Source: Paraburkholderia sp.
GTDB lineage: Bacteria; Pseudomonadota; Gammaproteobacteria; Burkholderiales; Burkholderiaceae
Direction: 5' to 3'
Length of the DNA: 64,000 bases
NCBI RefSeq assembly: GCF_024281035.1
Contig: NZ_JAMXLH010000029.1
Coordinates: 124,001 to 188,000, forward strand
Below, in pieces: positions 54,099 to 62,664 of the stretch (its first letter is position 1; every line of letters starts with the position of its first letter). The notes beneath the pieces were generated by a model. It was given only the letters and a program-made list of their open reading frames with translations, searched no databases and was not told the origin of the DNA. The position numbers and the translations under genes were made by a program.

Positions 54099-54563
54099 TC
54101 AGTTGTAGTCCCAGGTGTCATCGACCTTTACGACTTTCCAATGTCCGTGTTCGTTGCGTAGAAACACAAGGAGGCCTGTTTTATCCTTCGAGCCGAATGT
54201 GACGGGGACGATCGTGACATCCCCGAGCGAAATTGGCCGCTGCGTCGCAATGTGCGCGGCCCAGTCGCGCGGATCATAGTCCTGGACTTTCAGAAAATAG
54301 TCCACGCCTTGCGGTGGCCCACTGCGGCTGTATTCGTCTTTCAGCCGGTCAACAGTCCGCTGCGCAACGTAGTCGTATATTGCGTGCTCCCGCAACGGCG
54401 CGGTCTGGTCGTTGTCGTGCTTGAAGAACCATTGATAGAACGTAGCAACGAATGCGTCCGGCGCCGCAGGCGTACTTTGCGCGTGTGCTTGCGCGGAAAA
54501 CGCGAGAGAGAGGCAGATTGCAGCCCACAGCGCGGGGAATAGCGAGCGAATGTCCCGGTTCAT
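54099..54563 (-). CDS. Secreted DUF3828-like protein, candidate immunity protein
   Basis: This 154-residue protein has a signal peptide (ALWAAICLSLAFSAQAHAQ, cleavage near AHA-Q), so it is periplasmic. The mature part (FVATFYQWFFKHDNDQTAPL, YDYVAQRTVDRLKDEY, VPVTFGSKDKTGLLVFLRNEHGHWKVVKVDD) has the general look of DUF3828/lipoprotein-like proteins. It lies 8 nt downstream of an amidase-like gene in the same direction. A periplasmic partner of a peptidoglycan amidase is what a type VI immunity protein would be. This role is inferred from context. Confidence 0.6.
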   Translation of the reverse strand: MNRDIRSLFPALWAAICLSLAFSAQAHAQSTPAAPDAFVATFYQWFFKHDNDQTAPLREHAIYDYVAQRTVDRLKDEYSRSGPPQGVDYFLKVQDYDPRDWAAHIATQRPISLGDVTIVPVTFGSKDKTGLLVFLRNEHGHWKVVKVDDTWDYN

Positions 54564-54571
54564 ATGCGACC

Positions 54572-54934
54572 TCAGTTGTGCCGGTATATCTGGTAGGACG
54601 GCCGGGCAGTGCGATATGCCGGCCCGGGATAAAAGCCGTTGAGCTGTTTGAAATCAGAAATCCAGATTGACCCGCTATAGATGGCCATGTGACCGTGTGC
54701 ATGTCCTGGTGCGGGTTCTATGACTATGACATCGCCCGCCTGCGGTTCTCCATCAGCGCGATAAAAACCCGCGTTTTCGAGGCTCCGTTCGTAGTCTTTT
54801 GCATCGGGGTGACGCGACAGGACGATTCCGCCAGCTTCGACTGCGAGACGGACATACTCCGCGCATCTACCTTGACTTGTGTTTCGCGAACGTTGTTCTG
54901 CTCGGCTCGCTGCCACTCTGGGATCCCACGGCAT
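54572..54934 (-). CDS. Cys/His amidase-like protein (NlpC/P60 or CHAP fold), candidate effector
   Basis: This 120-residue protein has no signal peptide. It combines RCAEYVRLAVEAGG (Cys24 at a helix start), QAGDVIVIEP and GHAHGHMAIYSG (His82), then WISDFKQLNGFYPGPAYR. The Cys-helix plus GH-strand arrangement and small size resemble papain-like peptidoglycan amidases, including Tae1-type effectors of type VI secretion. ATG 54934 has GGGAG 7 nt upstream; the longer TTG start is less likely. No secretion genes are in the window. It lies between terminator copies 2 and 3. Confidence 0.6.
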   Translation of the reverse strand: MPWDPRVAASRAEQRSRNTSQGRCAEYVRLAVEAGGIVLSRHPDAKDYERSLENAGFYRADGEPQAGDVIVIEPAPGHAHGHMAIYSGSIWISDFKQLNGFYPGPAYRTARPSYQIYRHN

Positions 54935-55013
54935 GCTTTCTCCCAACTCGTTTTTGGGGATTCATCGTAGCAAGTTCGGGTGAGCAGGAAGGTGAATAAT
55001 TGTTAGGTCATTC

Positions 55014-55105
55014 GAGTGTACGCACGCAAAAGAGTCTGCCAAAACCAAGAGCTCCAATAACGATAGTCGATACGGCGCGTTGTTACCAACGCGCCGTATT
55101 TTTTC
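55014..55105. repeat. Copy 3 of the PBP1A terminator sequence with left flank
   Basis: ATACGGCGCGTTG (55070-55082), loop TTAC, CAACGCGCCGTAT (55087-55099) and a T run. The 55 bases before it (GTACGCACGCAAAAGAGTCTG...) are a diverged copy of the bases before copy 2. Confidence 0.85.
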
Positions 55106-55158
55106 GCCGTGCACATTAGCGTTATCGATCAAAGAAACTGCTGATCAACGCCACATCA

Positions 55159-56706
55159 CTACTCGCCAGCAGCGCTCGTTTTAACGGCAGCATCGTCGGA
55201 CGACTTCGCCGCATCCGCCGCCACGGGCGGGCTACCCATGGCCTGGAACAGCGCGGCCGTATCGGAGAGACGCGAGCCGCGATAGCGGATCTCGTCGAGC
55301 CGCGCGTTGCGCCATTGCTGCTCGCTTTGCCGTACTGCGTACCAGGGCACGGCACCGAGCCGGTAGCGCGCATTCGTCTCCTCGTACACGCCCTCGGACG
55401 AGCGTGCGGACAGGCTCGCTGAATCGAGCGCCTGCGCGTCGTGTTCGAGCGCCGCGAGTTGGTCGGCGACGTTCTGGAATGCTGCGAGCACGGTCTGCCG
55501 GTACGACGCGTTGGCCGCGTCGTACGTCTGTAGCGCCGCGCGCCGTTGCGCGAGGAGTGCGCCGCCGTGGAAGATCGGCTGCGAGAGCGAGGCGCCGATG
55601 GTCCATAGCGCGCCTGCGCCGGAAGTCAGCATCGGCCACGAAAATCCGGCCTGGCCGAGTGCAGCCGATAGCGTGATGCTCGGAAACATCTGCGCCGTGG
55701 CCGCGCCAACATCGGCGGCGGCGGCCTTTAGCGCCGCGTCGGCGGCTTCGATGTCGGGCCGCGATTTCAACAGTTCCGATGGCACCACCACGGGCACCTG
55801 CGGCGGCAGCGTGAGGCTCGCGAGATCGAGATCGGGCGGCGCCGCATCGGGCGTGCGGCCGAGCAGCACCGCGAGCGCGTGCCGCGTCGTGCTCAATTGC
55901 TGGCGCAGAACCGGCAGATTGGTCGAGAGTGCCGCCGCATTCTGTTGCGCACTCAACAGGTCCGTATGCGAGACCGCGCCGAGCGCATAGCGCTTCGCCA
56001 CATCGTCGGCCTGCGCGTTGGCGAGCGCGACGAGCCGCTCGGTCGTATCGATTTCCGCGTGAAGCGTGGCGGCCCCAATCGCCGCGGCCACGATGTTGGC
56101 TGCGAGCGCGCGCCGCACAGCGTCGAACTGAAACAACTGCATGTCGACGCGCGCCGTGAGCGCCAGGTTATTGAGCCGTGTCGCGCCGAACAGATCGAAT
56201 GTGTATCGCACCTGGACGAGACCGGCAAAGATGTCGTACTGCAGCTTGTCGACGCCCAGTTGCGGCACGCCCGGCGTGCGCTGGCGCTGTGCGATGCCAA
56301 GCGCGTCGACGGTCGGCAGCATCGAACTGCCGATCTGGCCGCGCAACTGTTGGCGCGCGGCCTGCAAGCTGTGATCGGCGGCGGCAAGGTTCGGACTGTT
56401 GCGCAGACCCTCGTCGACGAGCGCATCAAGTGCGTCGGAACCGTACAGCGTCCACCATTGCGGCACGGGTTTCGCGCCCACCACGAACTGCTGCGCGACA
56501 CCTTGAGCGGCGACAGTTTGCGCCGGTTGAGGCTGTGCGCCGTAGTGCGCCGGTTGCGGCATCGCGGGCGCTTGTCCGCCCGGGCCCCAGGCGCAGCCTG
56601 TGAGTCCAATTGCGAAAGCGAGCGCGGCAGCGGCTGCGCAAGCGCCGCAGCAGGGCACGGACGCATTGCGTGCGCGCAAAATCATCGTGTTCGCGGACCG
56701 TTTCAT
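55159..56706 (-). CDS. RND efflux outer membrane lipoprotein (NodT/OprM family)
   Basis: This 515-residue TolC-like channel has a signal followed by a lipobox (AIGLTGCAW). The two family repeats are present, with RPDIEAADAALKAAAADVGAATAQMFPSI as a typical signature. It completes an inner-to-outer membrane drug efflux pump with the two genes upstream. Its start overlaps the RND gene stop by 4 nt. The Ser/Ala-rich C-terminal tail is not conserved. Confidence 0.9.
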   Translation of the reverse strand: MKRSANTMILRARNASVPCCGACAAAAALAFAIGLTGCAWGPGGQAPAMPQPAHYGAQPQPAQTVAAQGVAQQFVVGAKPVPQWWTLYGSDALDALVDEGLRNSPNLAAADHSLQAARQQLRGQIGSSMLPTVDALGIAQRQRTPGVPQLGVDKLQYDIFAGLVQVRYTFDLFGATRLNNLALTARVDMQLFQFDAVRRALAANIVAAAIGAATLHAEIDTTERLVALANAQADDVAKRYALGAVSHTDLLSAQQNAAALSTNLPVLRQQLSTTRHALAVLLGRTPDAAPPDLDLASLTLPPQVPVVVPSELLKSRPDIEAADAALKAAAADVGAATAQMFPSITLSAALGQAGFSWPMLTSGAGALWTIGASLSQPIFHGGALLAQRRAALQTYDAANASYRQTVLAAFQNVADQLAALEHDAQALDSASLSARSSEGVYEETNARYRLGAVPWYAVRQSEQQWRNARLDEIRYRGSRLSDTAALFQAMGSPPVAADAAKSSDDAAVKTSAAGE

Positions 56707-59700
56707 GATGCATTCTCCGCGTGGCGGCCATCGCCGCCGGGTTCGTCGGTCTCGCTGCTGCGCACGCGGAACGCGGTGGCGTAGAGCGCGGGCAGATAGA
56801 AGAGCGTGAGCACGGTCGCACTCGTGATGCCGCCCATCAGGGCCGTCGCCATCGGGCCGAAGAAGTTCGAGCGCAAGAGCGGAATCAGCGCGAGCACGGC
56901 TGCGGCAGCAGTCAGCGTGATCGGCCTGAAGCGCCGCACGGTGGCGCCGACGATGGCGTCGTAACGCTTGCGTCCGTTGCGGATATCCGTTTCGATCTGG
57001 TCCACGAGGATCACCGAATTGCGCATGATGATGCCGAACATCGCAATCACGCCGAGCATGGCGACGAAGCCGAACGGCTGTCGAAACAGCATCAGCGCGA
57101 TGACGACGCCGATCAGGCCGAGCGGCGCGGTCAGCACCACCATCATCACGCGCGCGAAGCTCTGCAACTGGATCATGAGCAGCGTGAGCACGGCAATCAC
57201 GAGGATCGGCAACTGTACGTTGATCGACGCCTGGCCTTTCGCACTTTCTTCGACCGAGCCGCCGACCTCGATGCGATAGCCGGTCGGCAGCGTGGCGCGG
57301 ATCGTCTGCAATCGGCTCAGGACGTTGTTCGTGACGTCGATGCCCTGGGCGCCCGCCTTCACGTCGGATTGCACCGTGATGGTGGGCTGCCGGTCGCGCG
57401 ACCAGATCACGCCGTATTCGAGGTCGTTGACGAGGTGGCCGAGCGAGCCGAGCGGCACGGGTCCGTTGGGCGTCGGCATCGCCATCGTGAGCAGGTGTGC
57501 GGGATCGACGCGCTCGGCTGCGGGCGCGCGCAGATCGACGCTGATGAGCTTGTCGCGCTCGCGGTACTGCGTGACGGTGTAGCCCGAAAGCGTCATCTGC
57601 AGGAAATTCGCGACGTCCTCCGAGGACACATTCAACTGGCGCGCCCGCTGCTGGTCGATCTCGAAGCGAAGCGAGCGTTCGGCGGGTTCGTCCCAGTCGA
57701 AGTTGACGTTGTCGGTGCGCGGATCGTCGCGCATCGTGGCGGCGACACGGTCCGCGATGCCGCGCACGACGGCGATGTCATTGCCGCTGACGCGAAACTG
57801 CACCGGATAACCAACGGGCGGCCCATTCTCCAGCCGCGAGAGGCGCGTGCGAATCGCGGGGAAGTCGTTGCGCAGCTTTCCTTGCAGCCAGGTCGCGAGT
57901 TTTTCGCGGTCTTCCACCGATTTCGCCGTGATCACGAACTGCGCGAAGTTCGGTACCTGCAATTGCTGGTCGAGCGGGAGATAGAAGCGCGGCGCGCCGG
58001 TGCCGACAAAGGTGATCGAATGGTCGATTTCAGGGCGGCTCTTCAGTGCGGCTTCGATCCGTTTCGCCTCGCGCAGCGTGGCGTCGAACGAGGCGCCTTC
58101 GGGCAGGCGCACGTCGACGAGCAGTTCCGGCCGATCCGAACTCGGGAAAAACTGCTGCGGCACGAGCGTGAAGCCGGCGAGCGCTATCAGGAAGAGCACG
58201 ATGGTGATGCCCAGCACGACCAGTTTTCTCTCGACGCACCGGCCGATCCAGCGCTGGAAGCGGCGATAAAAGCGCGTGTCGTAAATGTCGTGTTCGTGGC
58301 CATCGGGTTCGTGCGGCGCGCGCTGACGCTCGGGCAGCAGGCGGTAGCCAAGCAGCGGAATCAGCACGACTGCCGCGAACCACGATGCGATCAGTGCGAT
58401 TGCGGAGACTTGGAAGATCGAACGTGTGTACTCGCCGGTGCTCGACCGCGCGAGGACGATCGGCAAGAAACCGGCGACCGTGACGAGCGTGCCGGTCAGC
58501 ATCGGAAACGCGGTGCTCGTGTAGGCGTATGCGGCGGCGCTGGTGCGGTTCCAGCCCTGCGCGAGCTTCACGGCCATCATCTCGACGGAGATGATTGCGT
58601 CGTCCACGAGCAGGCCGAGCGCGAGCACCAGCGTGCCGAGCGAAACCTTGTGCAGGCCGATGCCGAACAGATACATGACGAGCGACGTGACGGCGAGCAC
58701 GATCGGAATCGTGATGACGACAACCGTGCCCGTGCGCACGCCGAGCGAAACAAGGCTCACGAGCAGCACGATGCCGATGGCTTCGGCGACGGCCTCGATG
58801 AAGTCGTCGACCGAGCGCGAAACCGCCTTCGGCATGCTCGATACCTCGACGAGACGCAAACCCGCGGGCAGCTGGGCGCGCAGTTGCGCGACGCGTACGT
58901 CGAGCGCGCGGCCAAGCCGGATCACGTCGCCGTCCGGTTGCATGGTGAGGCCGATGCCGAGCACGGATTTGCCTTCGTAGCGCATCTGCGTGACGGTCGG
59001 CTCGTCGTAGCCGCGCCGGATCGTGGCGATGTCGCCCAGGCGAAAGCTGCGGCCGTTTACGCGGATCAGCGTATCGGCGAGCGCCTTGACGTCCTTGAAC
59101 TGGCCGCTGGGGCGCACGAACACGCGATCGTCGGCGGTGGTCAGCGTGCCCGCCGCCGAAACGCTGTTCTGCGCGCCGATAATCTGCCCGATCTGCGTGG
59201 GCGAGATGCCGAGGCGCGTCAGTTGCGTATTGGAAATCTCGACGTAGATGTGCTGGTTCGGATCGCCGAAATAATCGACCTTGCCGACGTCGGGTACGCG
59301 CAGCAATTCTTCGCGCAGGTTGTCGGCGTAGTCGTGCAACTGGGCTGGCGAGAAACCGTCACCCTCCAGCGCGTAGATGTTGGTGTAGACGTCGCCGAAT
59401 TCGTCGTTGAAGAACGGGCCCTGCACGCCGGGCGGCAGGTACGCGGCGATGTCGCCCACTTTTTTGCGCACCTGGTACCAGGTTTCTTTCACCTCGCTCA
59501 CCGGCGCGGAGTCCTTCATCGTGAAGAACACGAGCGATTCGCCCGGGCGCGAGTAGCTGCGCAGGAAGTCGATGTGCGGCGTTTCCTGAAGCTTGCGGCC
59601 GATGCGGCTCGTCACCTGGTCCTCGACCTGGCGCGCCGTAGCGCCTGGCCAGAAGGTCTGGATCACCATCACGCGGAACGTGAAAGGCGGATCTTCGGAC

Positions 59701-59828
59701 TGCGAAAGGCGCGTATAGGAGAGGGCGCCGAAGATCGTCGCGAGCGCGATGACGAAGACGACCAGCGCCTGATGCCGCAGCGCCCACGCAGACAGGTTGA
59801 AGCGCCCCTCTTCGTGAGGCGTGCTCAT
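56703..59828 (-). CDS. RND efflux transporter permease
   Basis: This 1041-residue AcrB-superfamily pump has twelve membrane helices and two large periplasmic domains. The proton-relay helix contains GLLVDDAIISVEMMAVKL with the Asp pair. The N-terminus FNLSAWALRHQALVVFVIALATIFG fits the less-studied proteobacterial HAE branch (VexF/BpeF-distant), so the substrate cannot be named. It overlaps both neighbours by 4 nt. Confidence 0.92.
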   Translation of the reverse strand: MSTPHEEGRFNLSAWALRHQALVVFVIALATIFGALSYTRLSQSEDPPFTFRVMVIQTFWPGATARQVEDQVTSRIGRKLQETPHIDFLRSYSRPGESLVFFTMKDSAPVSEVKETWYQVRKKVGDIAAYLPPGVQGPFFNDEFGDVYTNIYALEGDGFSPAQLHDYADNLREELLRVPDVGKVDYFGDPNQHIYVEISNTQLTRLGISPTQIGQIIGAQNSVSAAGTLTTADDRVFVRPSGQFKDVKALADTLIRVNGRSFRLGDIATIRRGYDEPTVTQMRYEGKSVLGIGLTMQPDGDVIRLGRALDVRVAQLRAQLPAGLRLVEVSSMPKAVSRSVDDFIEAVAEAIGIVLLVSLVSLGVRTGTVVVITIPIVLAVTSLVMYLFGIGLHKVSLGTLVLALGLLVDDAIISVEMMAVKLAQGWNRTSAAAYAYTSTAFPMLTGTLVTVAGFLPIVLARSSTGEYTRSIFQVSAIALIASWFAAVVLIPLLGYRLLPERQRAPHEPDGHEHDIYDTRFYRRFQRWIGRCVERKLVVLGITIVLFLIALAGFTLVPQQFFPSSDRPELLVDVRLPEGASFDATLREAKRIEAALKSRPEIDHSITFVGTGAPRFYLPLDQQLQVPNFAQFVITAKSVEDREKLATWLQGKLRNDFPAIRTRLSRLENGPPVGYPVQFRVSGNDIAVVRGIADRVAATMRDDPRTDNVNFDWDEPAERSLRFEIDQQRARQLNVSSEDVANFLQMTLSGYTVTQYRERDKLISVDLRAPAAERVDPAHLLTMAMPTPNGPVPLGSLGHLVNDLEYGVIWSRDRQPTITVQSDVKAGAQGIDVTNNVLSRLQTIRATLPTGYRIEVGGSVEESAKGQASINVQLPILVIAVLTLLMIQLQSFARVMMVVLTAPLGLIGVVIALMLFRQPFGFVAMLGVIAMFGIIMRNSVILVDQIETDIRNGRKRYDAIVGATVRRFRPITLTAAAAVLALIPLLRSNFFGPMATALMGGITSATVLTLFYLPALYATAFRVRSSETDEPGGDGRHAENAS

Positions 59829-60964
59829 GACGCGAAGTCCTCGGAATGAAGCGGCGGAACCGGGCGCACTTTCTGGCCCGTGGTAACCGTGTGGACGCCT
59901 TGCAGGACGATCTGGTCGTTGTCGTCGAGGCCGCTCGTCACGGTGATCGTGCTGGCGTCGTAGCGCGAGATCGTTACGCGGCGCAATTGCAGCACGTTGT
60001 CGGGCTTGTGCACGATCCAGATGGCGGGCGCGTTGCCGTCATGAAAGAGGGCGGTGGCGGGAATCGTGAATGCGCCCGCGGCGCCTGCGTGCTTTGCCGC
60101 GAGCACGACGTTCGCGCTCATGCCGAGGCGGACGGCGGCGTCCGGCTCGTCGAGTGTGAGCTTCACGCGCCAGGTGCGGCTTTGCGGATCGGCTGCCGCA
60201 GCAATCTCGCGCACGCGCGCCGTATAGCGCTTGCCCGGCAGCGCGGGCAGATTCACCTGTGCGTGCTCGCCGATGCTCACGCCGGCGACGGTGTTCTCCG
60301 GCAGGTCGCAGAACACGTCGATATCGCCCGACCACGCCAGTTGATAGACGGGTTGGCCCGCCTGCACGTTCTGGCCGGTATCGGCGTTTTCGGCGGTGAT
60401 GATGCCCGCGTGATCGGCGACGAGCTGCGTATAGCGGCGCTGGTTCTCGGCGAGCGCGAGCTGTTGCTGCGCCTGATCGCGCTGCGCGGTGGCCGAAGCG
60501 TACGCGTCCTGCGTCTGTTCGAGCTGCACTTTCGCGATGAGGTTGGCCTCGGCCTGCGCCGTGTCGCGTTCGAGCTGCTGTTTGGCGAACCCATAGCGAT
60601 GCTGTGCTGCCTCGCGTTGCGCGGCGGCGCTCGCGGCGTTCTTGTCGTAGTCGGCTGGATCGAGGCGCGCGAGGATTTGACCGGGCTTGACGGTGTCGCC
60701 GAGGCGCACGCTGCGCTCGACGATCTTGCCGTTCACGCGAAACGAGAGCGGCGTCGAATACCGCGCTTCGACTTCGCCGGGGTACGTGGCCGGTGCGCCG
60801 TCCTGGTCGGGGCGCACGGTCATCGAGACGACCGGCCGCGGTTCGGGCGGCGCGGCGGTTTGCTTGCCGCATGCGCCAAGCGCAGCGGCGCCGCATAAAG
60901 AGAGGAGACCGGCGAGGCGGCGCCATTCTATGCCGCGCGATGACCGACTGGACTGCCTGCGCAT
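59825..60964 (-). CDS. RND efflux periplasmic adaptor (HlyD/MexA family lipoprotein)
   Basis: This 379-residue membrane fusion protein has a lipobox LGAC (AALGACGKQ). The lipoyl half-motifs lie in VVSMTVRPDQDG and VNGKIVERSVRLGDTVKPGQILARLDPADY. A coiled-coil hairpin (about 105-180) and a barrel domain follow. I placed the start at ATG 60964, since the sequence before it has no signal-like character. It is the first gene of the operon adaptor-RND-OMP, facing the TetR gene. Confidence 0.9.
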   Translation of the reverse strand: MRRQSSRSSRGIEWRRLAGLLSLCGAAALGACGKQTAAPPEPRPVVSMTVRPDQDGAPATYPGEVEARYSTPLSFRVNGKIVERSVRLGDTVKPGQILARLDPADYDKNAASAAAQREAAQHRYGFAKQQLERDTAQAEANLIAKVQLEQTQDAYASATAQRDQAQQQLALAENQRRYTQLVADHAGIITAENADTGQNVQAGQPVYQLAWSGDIDVFCDLPENTVAGVSIGEHAQVNLPALPGKRYTARVREIAAAADPQSRTWRVKLTLDEPDAAVRLGMSANVVLAAKHAGAAGAFTIPATALFHDGNAPAIWIVHKPDNVLQLRRVTISRYDASTITVTSGLDDNDQIVLQGVHTVTTGQKVRPVPPLHSEDFAS

Positions 60965-61137
60965 CCTGCTCGATGCGCCACGACCGCAACGATTCACATG
61001 GACCTCGACTTGCTGGACCGCACACACGCGCAAGCGCGCGGCGGTGTGCGCTGCGCATGCCATGACACGGCACCGCAGGAACGGACTCGCGCCGAAGCAC
61101 GTAGCGCATCGGCTGCAGATGATGAACTGGATTCTAA

Positions 61138-61151
61138 TACAAGGTTGTATC
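61138..61151. promoter_or_regulatory. Palindrome in the efflux/TetR intergenic region
   Basis: ATACAA-GG-TTGTAT, a symmetric 14-bp site 49 bp before the tetR ATG and about 175 bp before the adaptor gene. This is where a TetR-family operator is expected. Confidence 0.55.
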
Positions 61152-61199
61152 TGAGTGCGCGAATGAATTCGAAGAATGGTTCGGTGCTAGACTCTCGCC

Positions 61200-61817
61200 A
61201 TGACTCGCATCCGACTGACCCGCGAACAGAGCCGTGACCAGACGCGCGAGCGCCTGCTCGATGCCGCGCACACCATTTTCATGACCAAAGGCTTCGTGGG
61301 GGCGAGCGTCGAAGACATCGCGCTTGCCGCGGGATACACGCGAGGAGCGTTCTACTCGAACTTCGCCAGCAAGGCCGAGCTGCTCGTCGAGCTGCTGCGC
61401 CGCGACCACGAGACGATGCAGGCCGATCTGCGCGCGATCTTCGAAACCGAAACCACGCGTGAGGACATGGAAGCGCGCGTGATCGCCTACTACAGCCGCA
61501 TGGCGCAGGACAACAAGGGTGTTCTGCTGTGGGCCGAGGCGAAGCTGCTGGCTGCACGCGACGCGCGCTTTCGCACGCGCTTTAACGCGTTCATGAAGGA
61601 AAAACGCGACCAGCTGGCCGCGTATATCGAGGAGTTTTCGGCGCGCGCCGGCACGCCCATACCGCTTGCGCCCGACCGGCTCGTGATCGGCCTGATCGGA
61701 CTGTGCGACGGTGTGCAGTTTCTCGCCACGGCCGATCCGCAGCACGTCACGCCGTCCGTCGTCGAAGAAGTGCTGGCCCGATTTTTTGCGCGTGTGGTGT
61801 TCGGGCGCGACGTCTGA
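61200..61817 (+). CDS. TetR-family transcriptional regulator of the efflux operon
   Basis: This 205-residue regulator has an N-terminal HTH (TRERLLDAAHTIFMTKGFVGASVEDIALAAGYTRGAFYSNFASKAEL, about 15-60) and a C-terminal ligand-binding domain. It is divergent from the RND operon, the standard arrangement for local repressors of efflux pumps. A palindrome between the genes is the likely operator. Confidence 0.9.
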   Translation: MTRIRLTREQSRDQTRERLLDAAHTIFMTKGFVGASVEDIALAAGYTRGAFYSNFASKAELLVELLRRDHETMQADLRAIFETETTREDMEARVIAYYSRMAQDNKGVLLWAEAKLLAARDARFRTRFNAFMKEKRDQLAAYIEEFSARAGTPIPLAPDRLVIGLIGLCDGVQFLATADPQHVTPSVVEEVLARFFARVVFGRDV

Positions 61818-61861
61818 ACCGCGCGTCCGAACCGTGCGCTTGAACTGTGCAGGCAGCGGAC

Positions 61862-62092
61862 TTACGAACCGAGTCCAGGGCCGTAGTTGCTGCCGATCAG
61901 CCGCGTGACTGAAGCGACATCCAAATAGTCCTGCTCGGGCATCCCGTCCAGTATCCCCACCACTTCATTGCTGGCGCCCGCATTGCGTGCGGCGGCCACG
62001 AGATCGTCCTTGTTGGCCGGCCAGCGCACCTCGCGCAGCACGTCGGCGAATTGCAGATCGATGGGTTCGTCGGGAATGCGGGAGGCGGGCAT
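61862..62092 (-). CDS. DUF2795 family small protein
   Basis: This 76-residue protein has IDLQFADVLREVRWPANKDDLVAAARNAGASNEVVGILDGMPEQDYLDVASV, a DUF2795 pattern. The family is common in Burkholderiales, with unknown function. It is a single gene, convergent with tetR. Confidence 0.8.
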   Translation of the reverse strand: MPASRIPDEPIDLQFADVLREVRWPANKDDLVAAARNAGASNEVVGILDGMPEQDYLDVASVTRLIGSNYGPGLGS

Positions 62093-62244
62093 GCGGAGTG
62101 TCCTTTGCGCGGCGTGCGCTCAGTGGGCTCAGTGCGCTCAGTGCGATGTGTCAGGTGGAGTGTGGCGCACGACGAGCATACAGAATCCATGCCGAACGCC
62201 GCCGCTGCGTGTGCCTGCGTGGCGTTCTGCGTGTGCGTTATGTT

Positions 62245-62505
62245 TCACGTCTGCTGGTGTAGTTCCGGGCTCAATACCTGATCGAGGCGCCGCGACTTCG
62301 GCAGGCTCAGGTATTCCCAATGCTCGTGGCCGCGGCTCACGGCAACCGGGACATTGGGAGCGGGCGGGGCGACCGGAGCGTCGTCCCGGTGGAACTGCAT
62401 TCCTGCACTCGTTTGTTCAACCGGAGCTTCTTGCGCCGTACGCACAGGCGCGGCGAAGCACGATGCCGAGAGGAGAACGCTGGTCATCAGTGTCGAGGCT
62501 TTCAT
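62245..62505 (-). CDS. Small secreted protein, unknown function
   Basis: This 86-residue protein has a signal peptide (MKASTLMTSVLLSASCFAAPV). The mature part is Pro/Val-rich and ends HEHWEYLSLPKSRRLDQVLSPELHQQT. The Shine-Dalgarno AAAGGAGGT before ATG 62505 is the best in the window, which strongly supports a real gene. No family is recognised. Confidence 0.65.
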   Translation of the reverse strand: MKASTLMTSVLLSASCFAAPVRTAQEAPVEQTSAGMQFHRDDAPVAPPAPNVPVAVSRGHEHWEYLSLPKSRRLDQVLSPELHQQT

Positions 62506-62664
62506 CGCTCGACCTCCTTTCCATGCAGCCTGCAGGCTGCAGCAAACGCTATGCCGCACCCCGAAGCGGCACACTTGTCAGCCCGCTATCCGGAAATTGC
62601 GACAGTTCCATCATGGCAGGAAATGCGGCAATGCGTCTCGAACGTGCGTGCTTTTTGATGCGGC

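Noticed and set aside
56721..59849. Plus-strand open frame of about 1042 codons antisense to the RND permease
   Set aside because: The minus strand encodes a clear AcrB-type protein. The antisense frame has no family motif and an abnormal His/Arg/Asp-rich composition.
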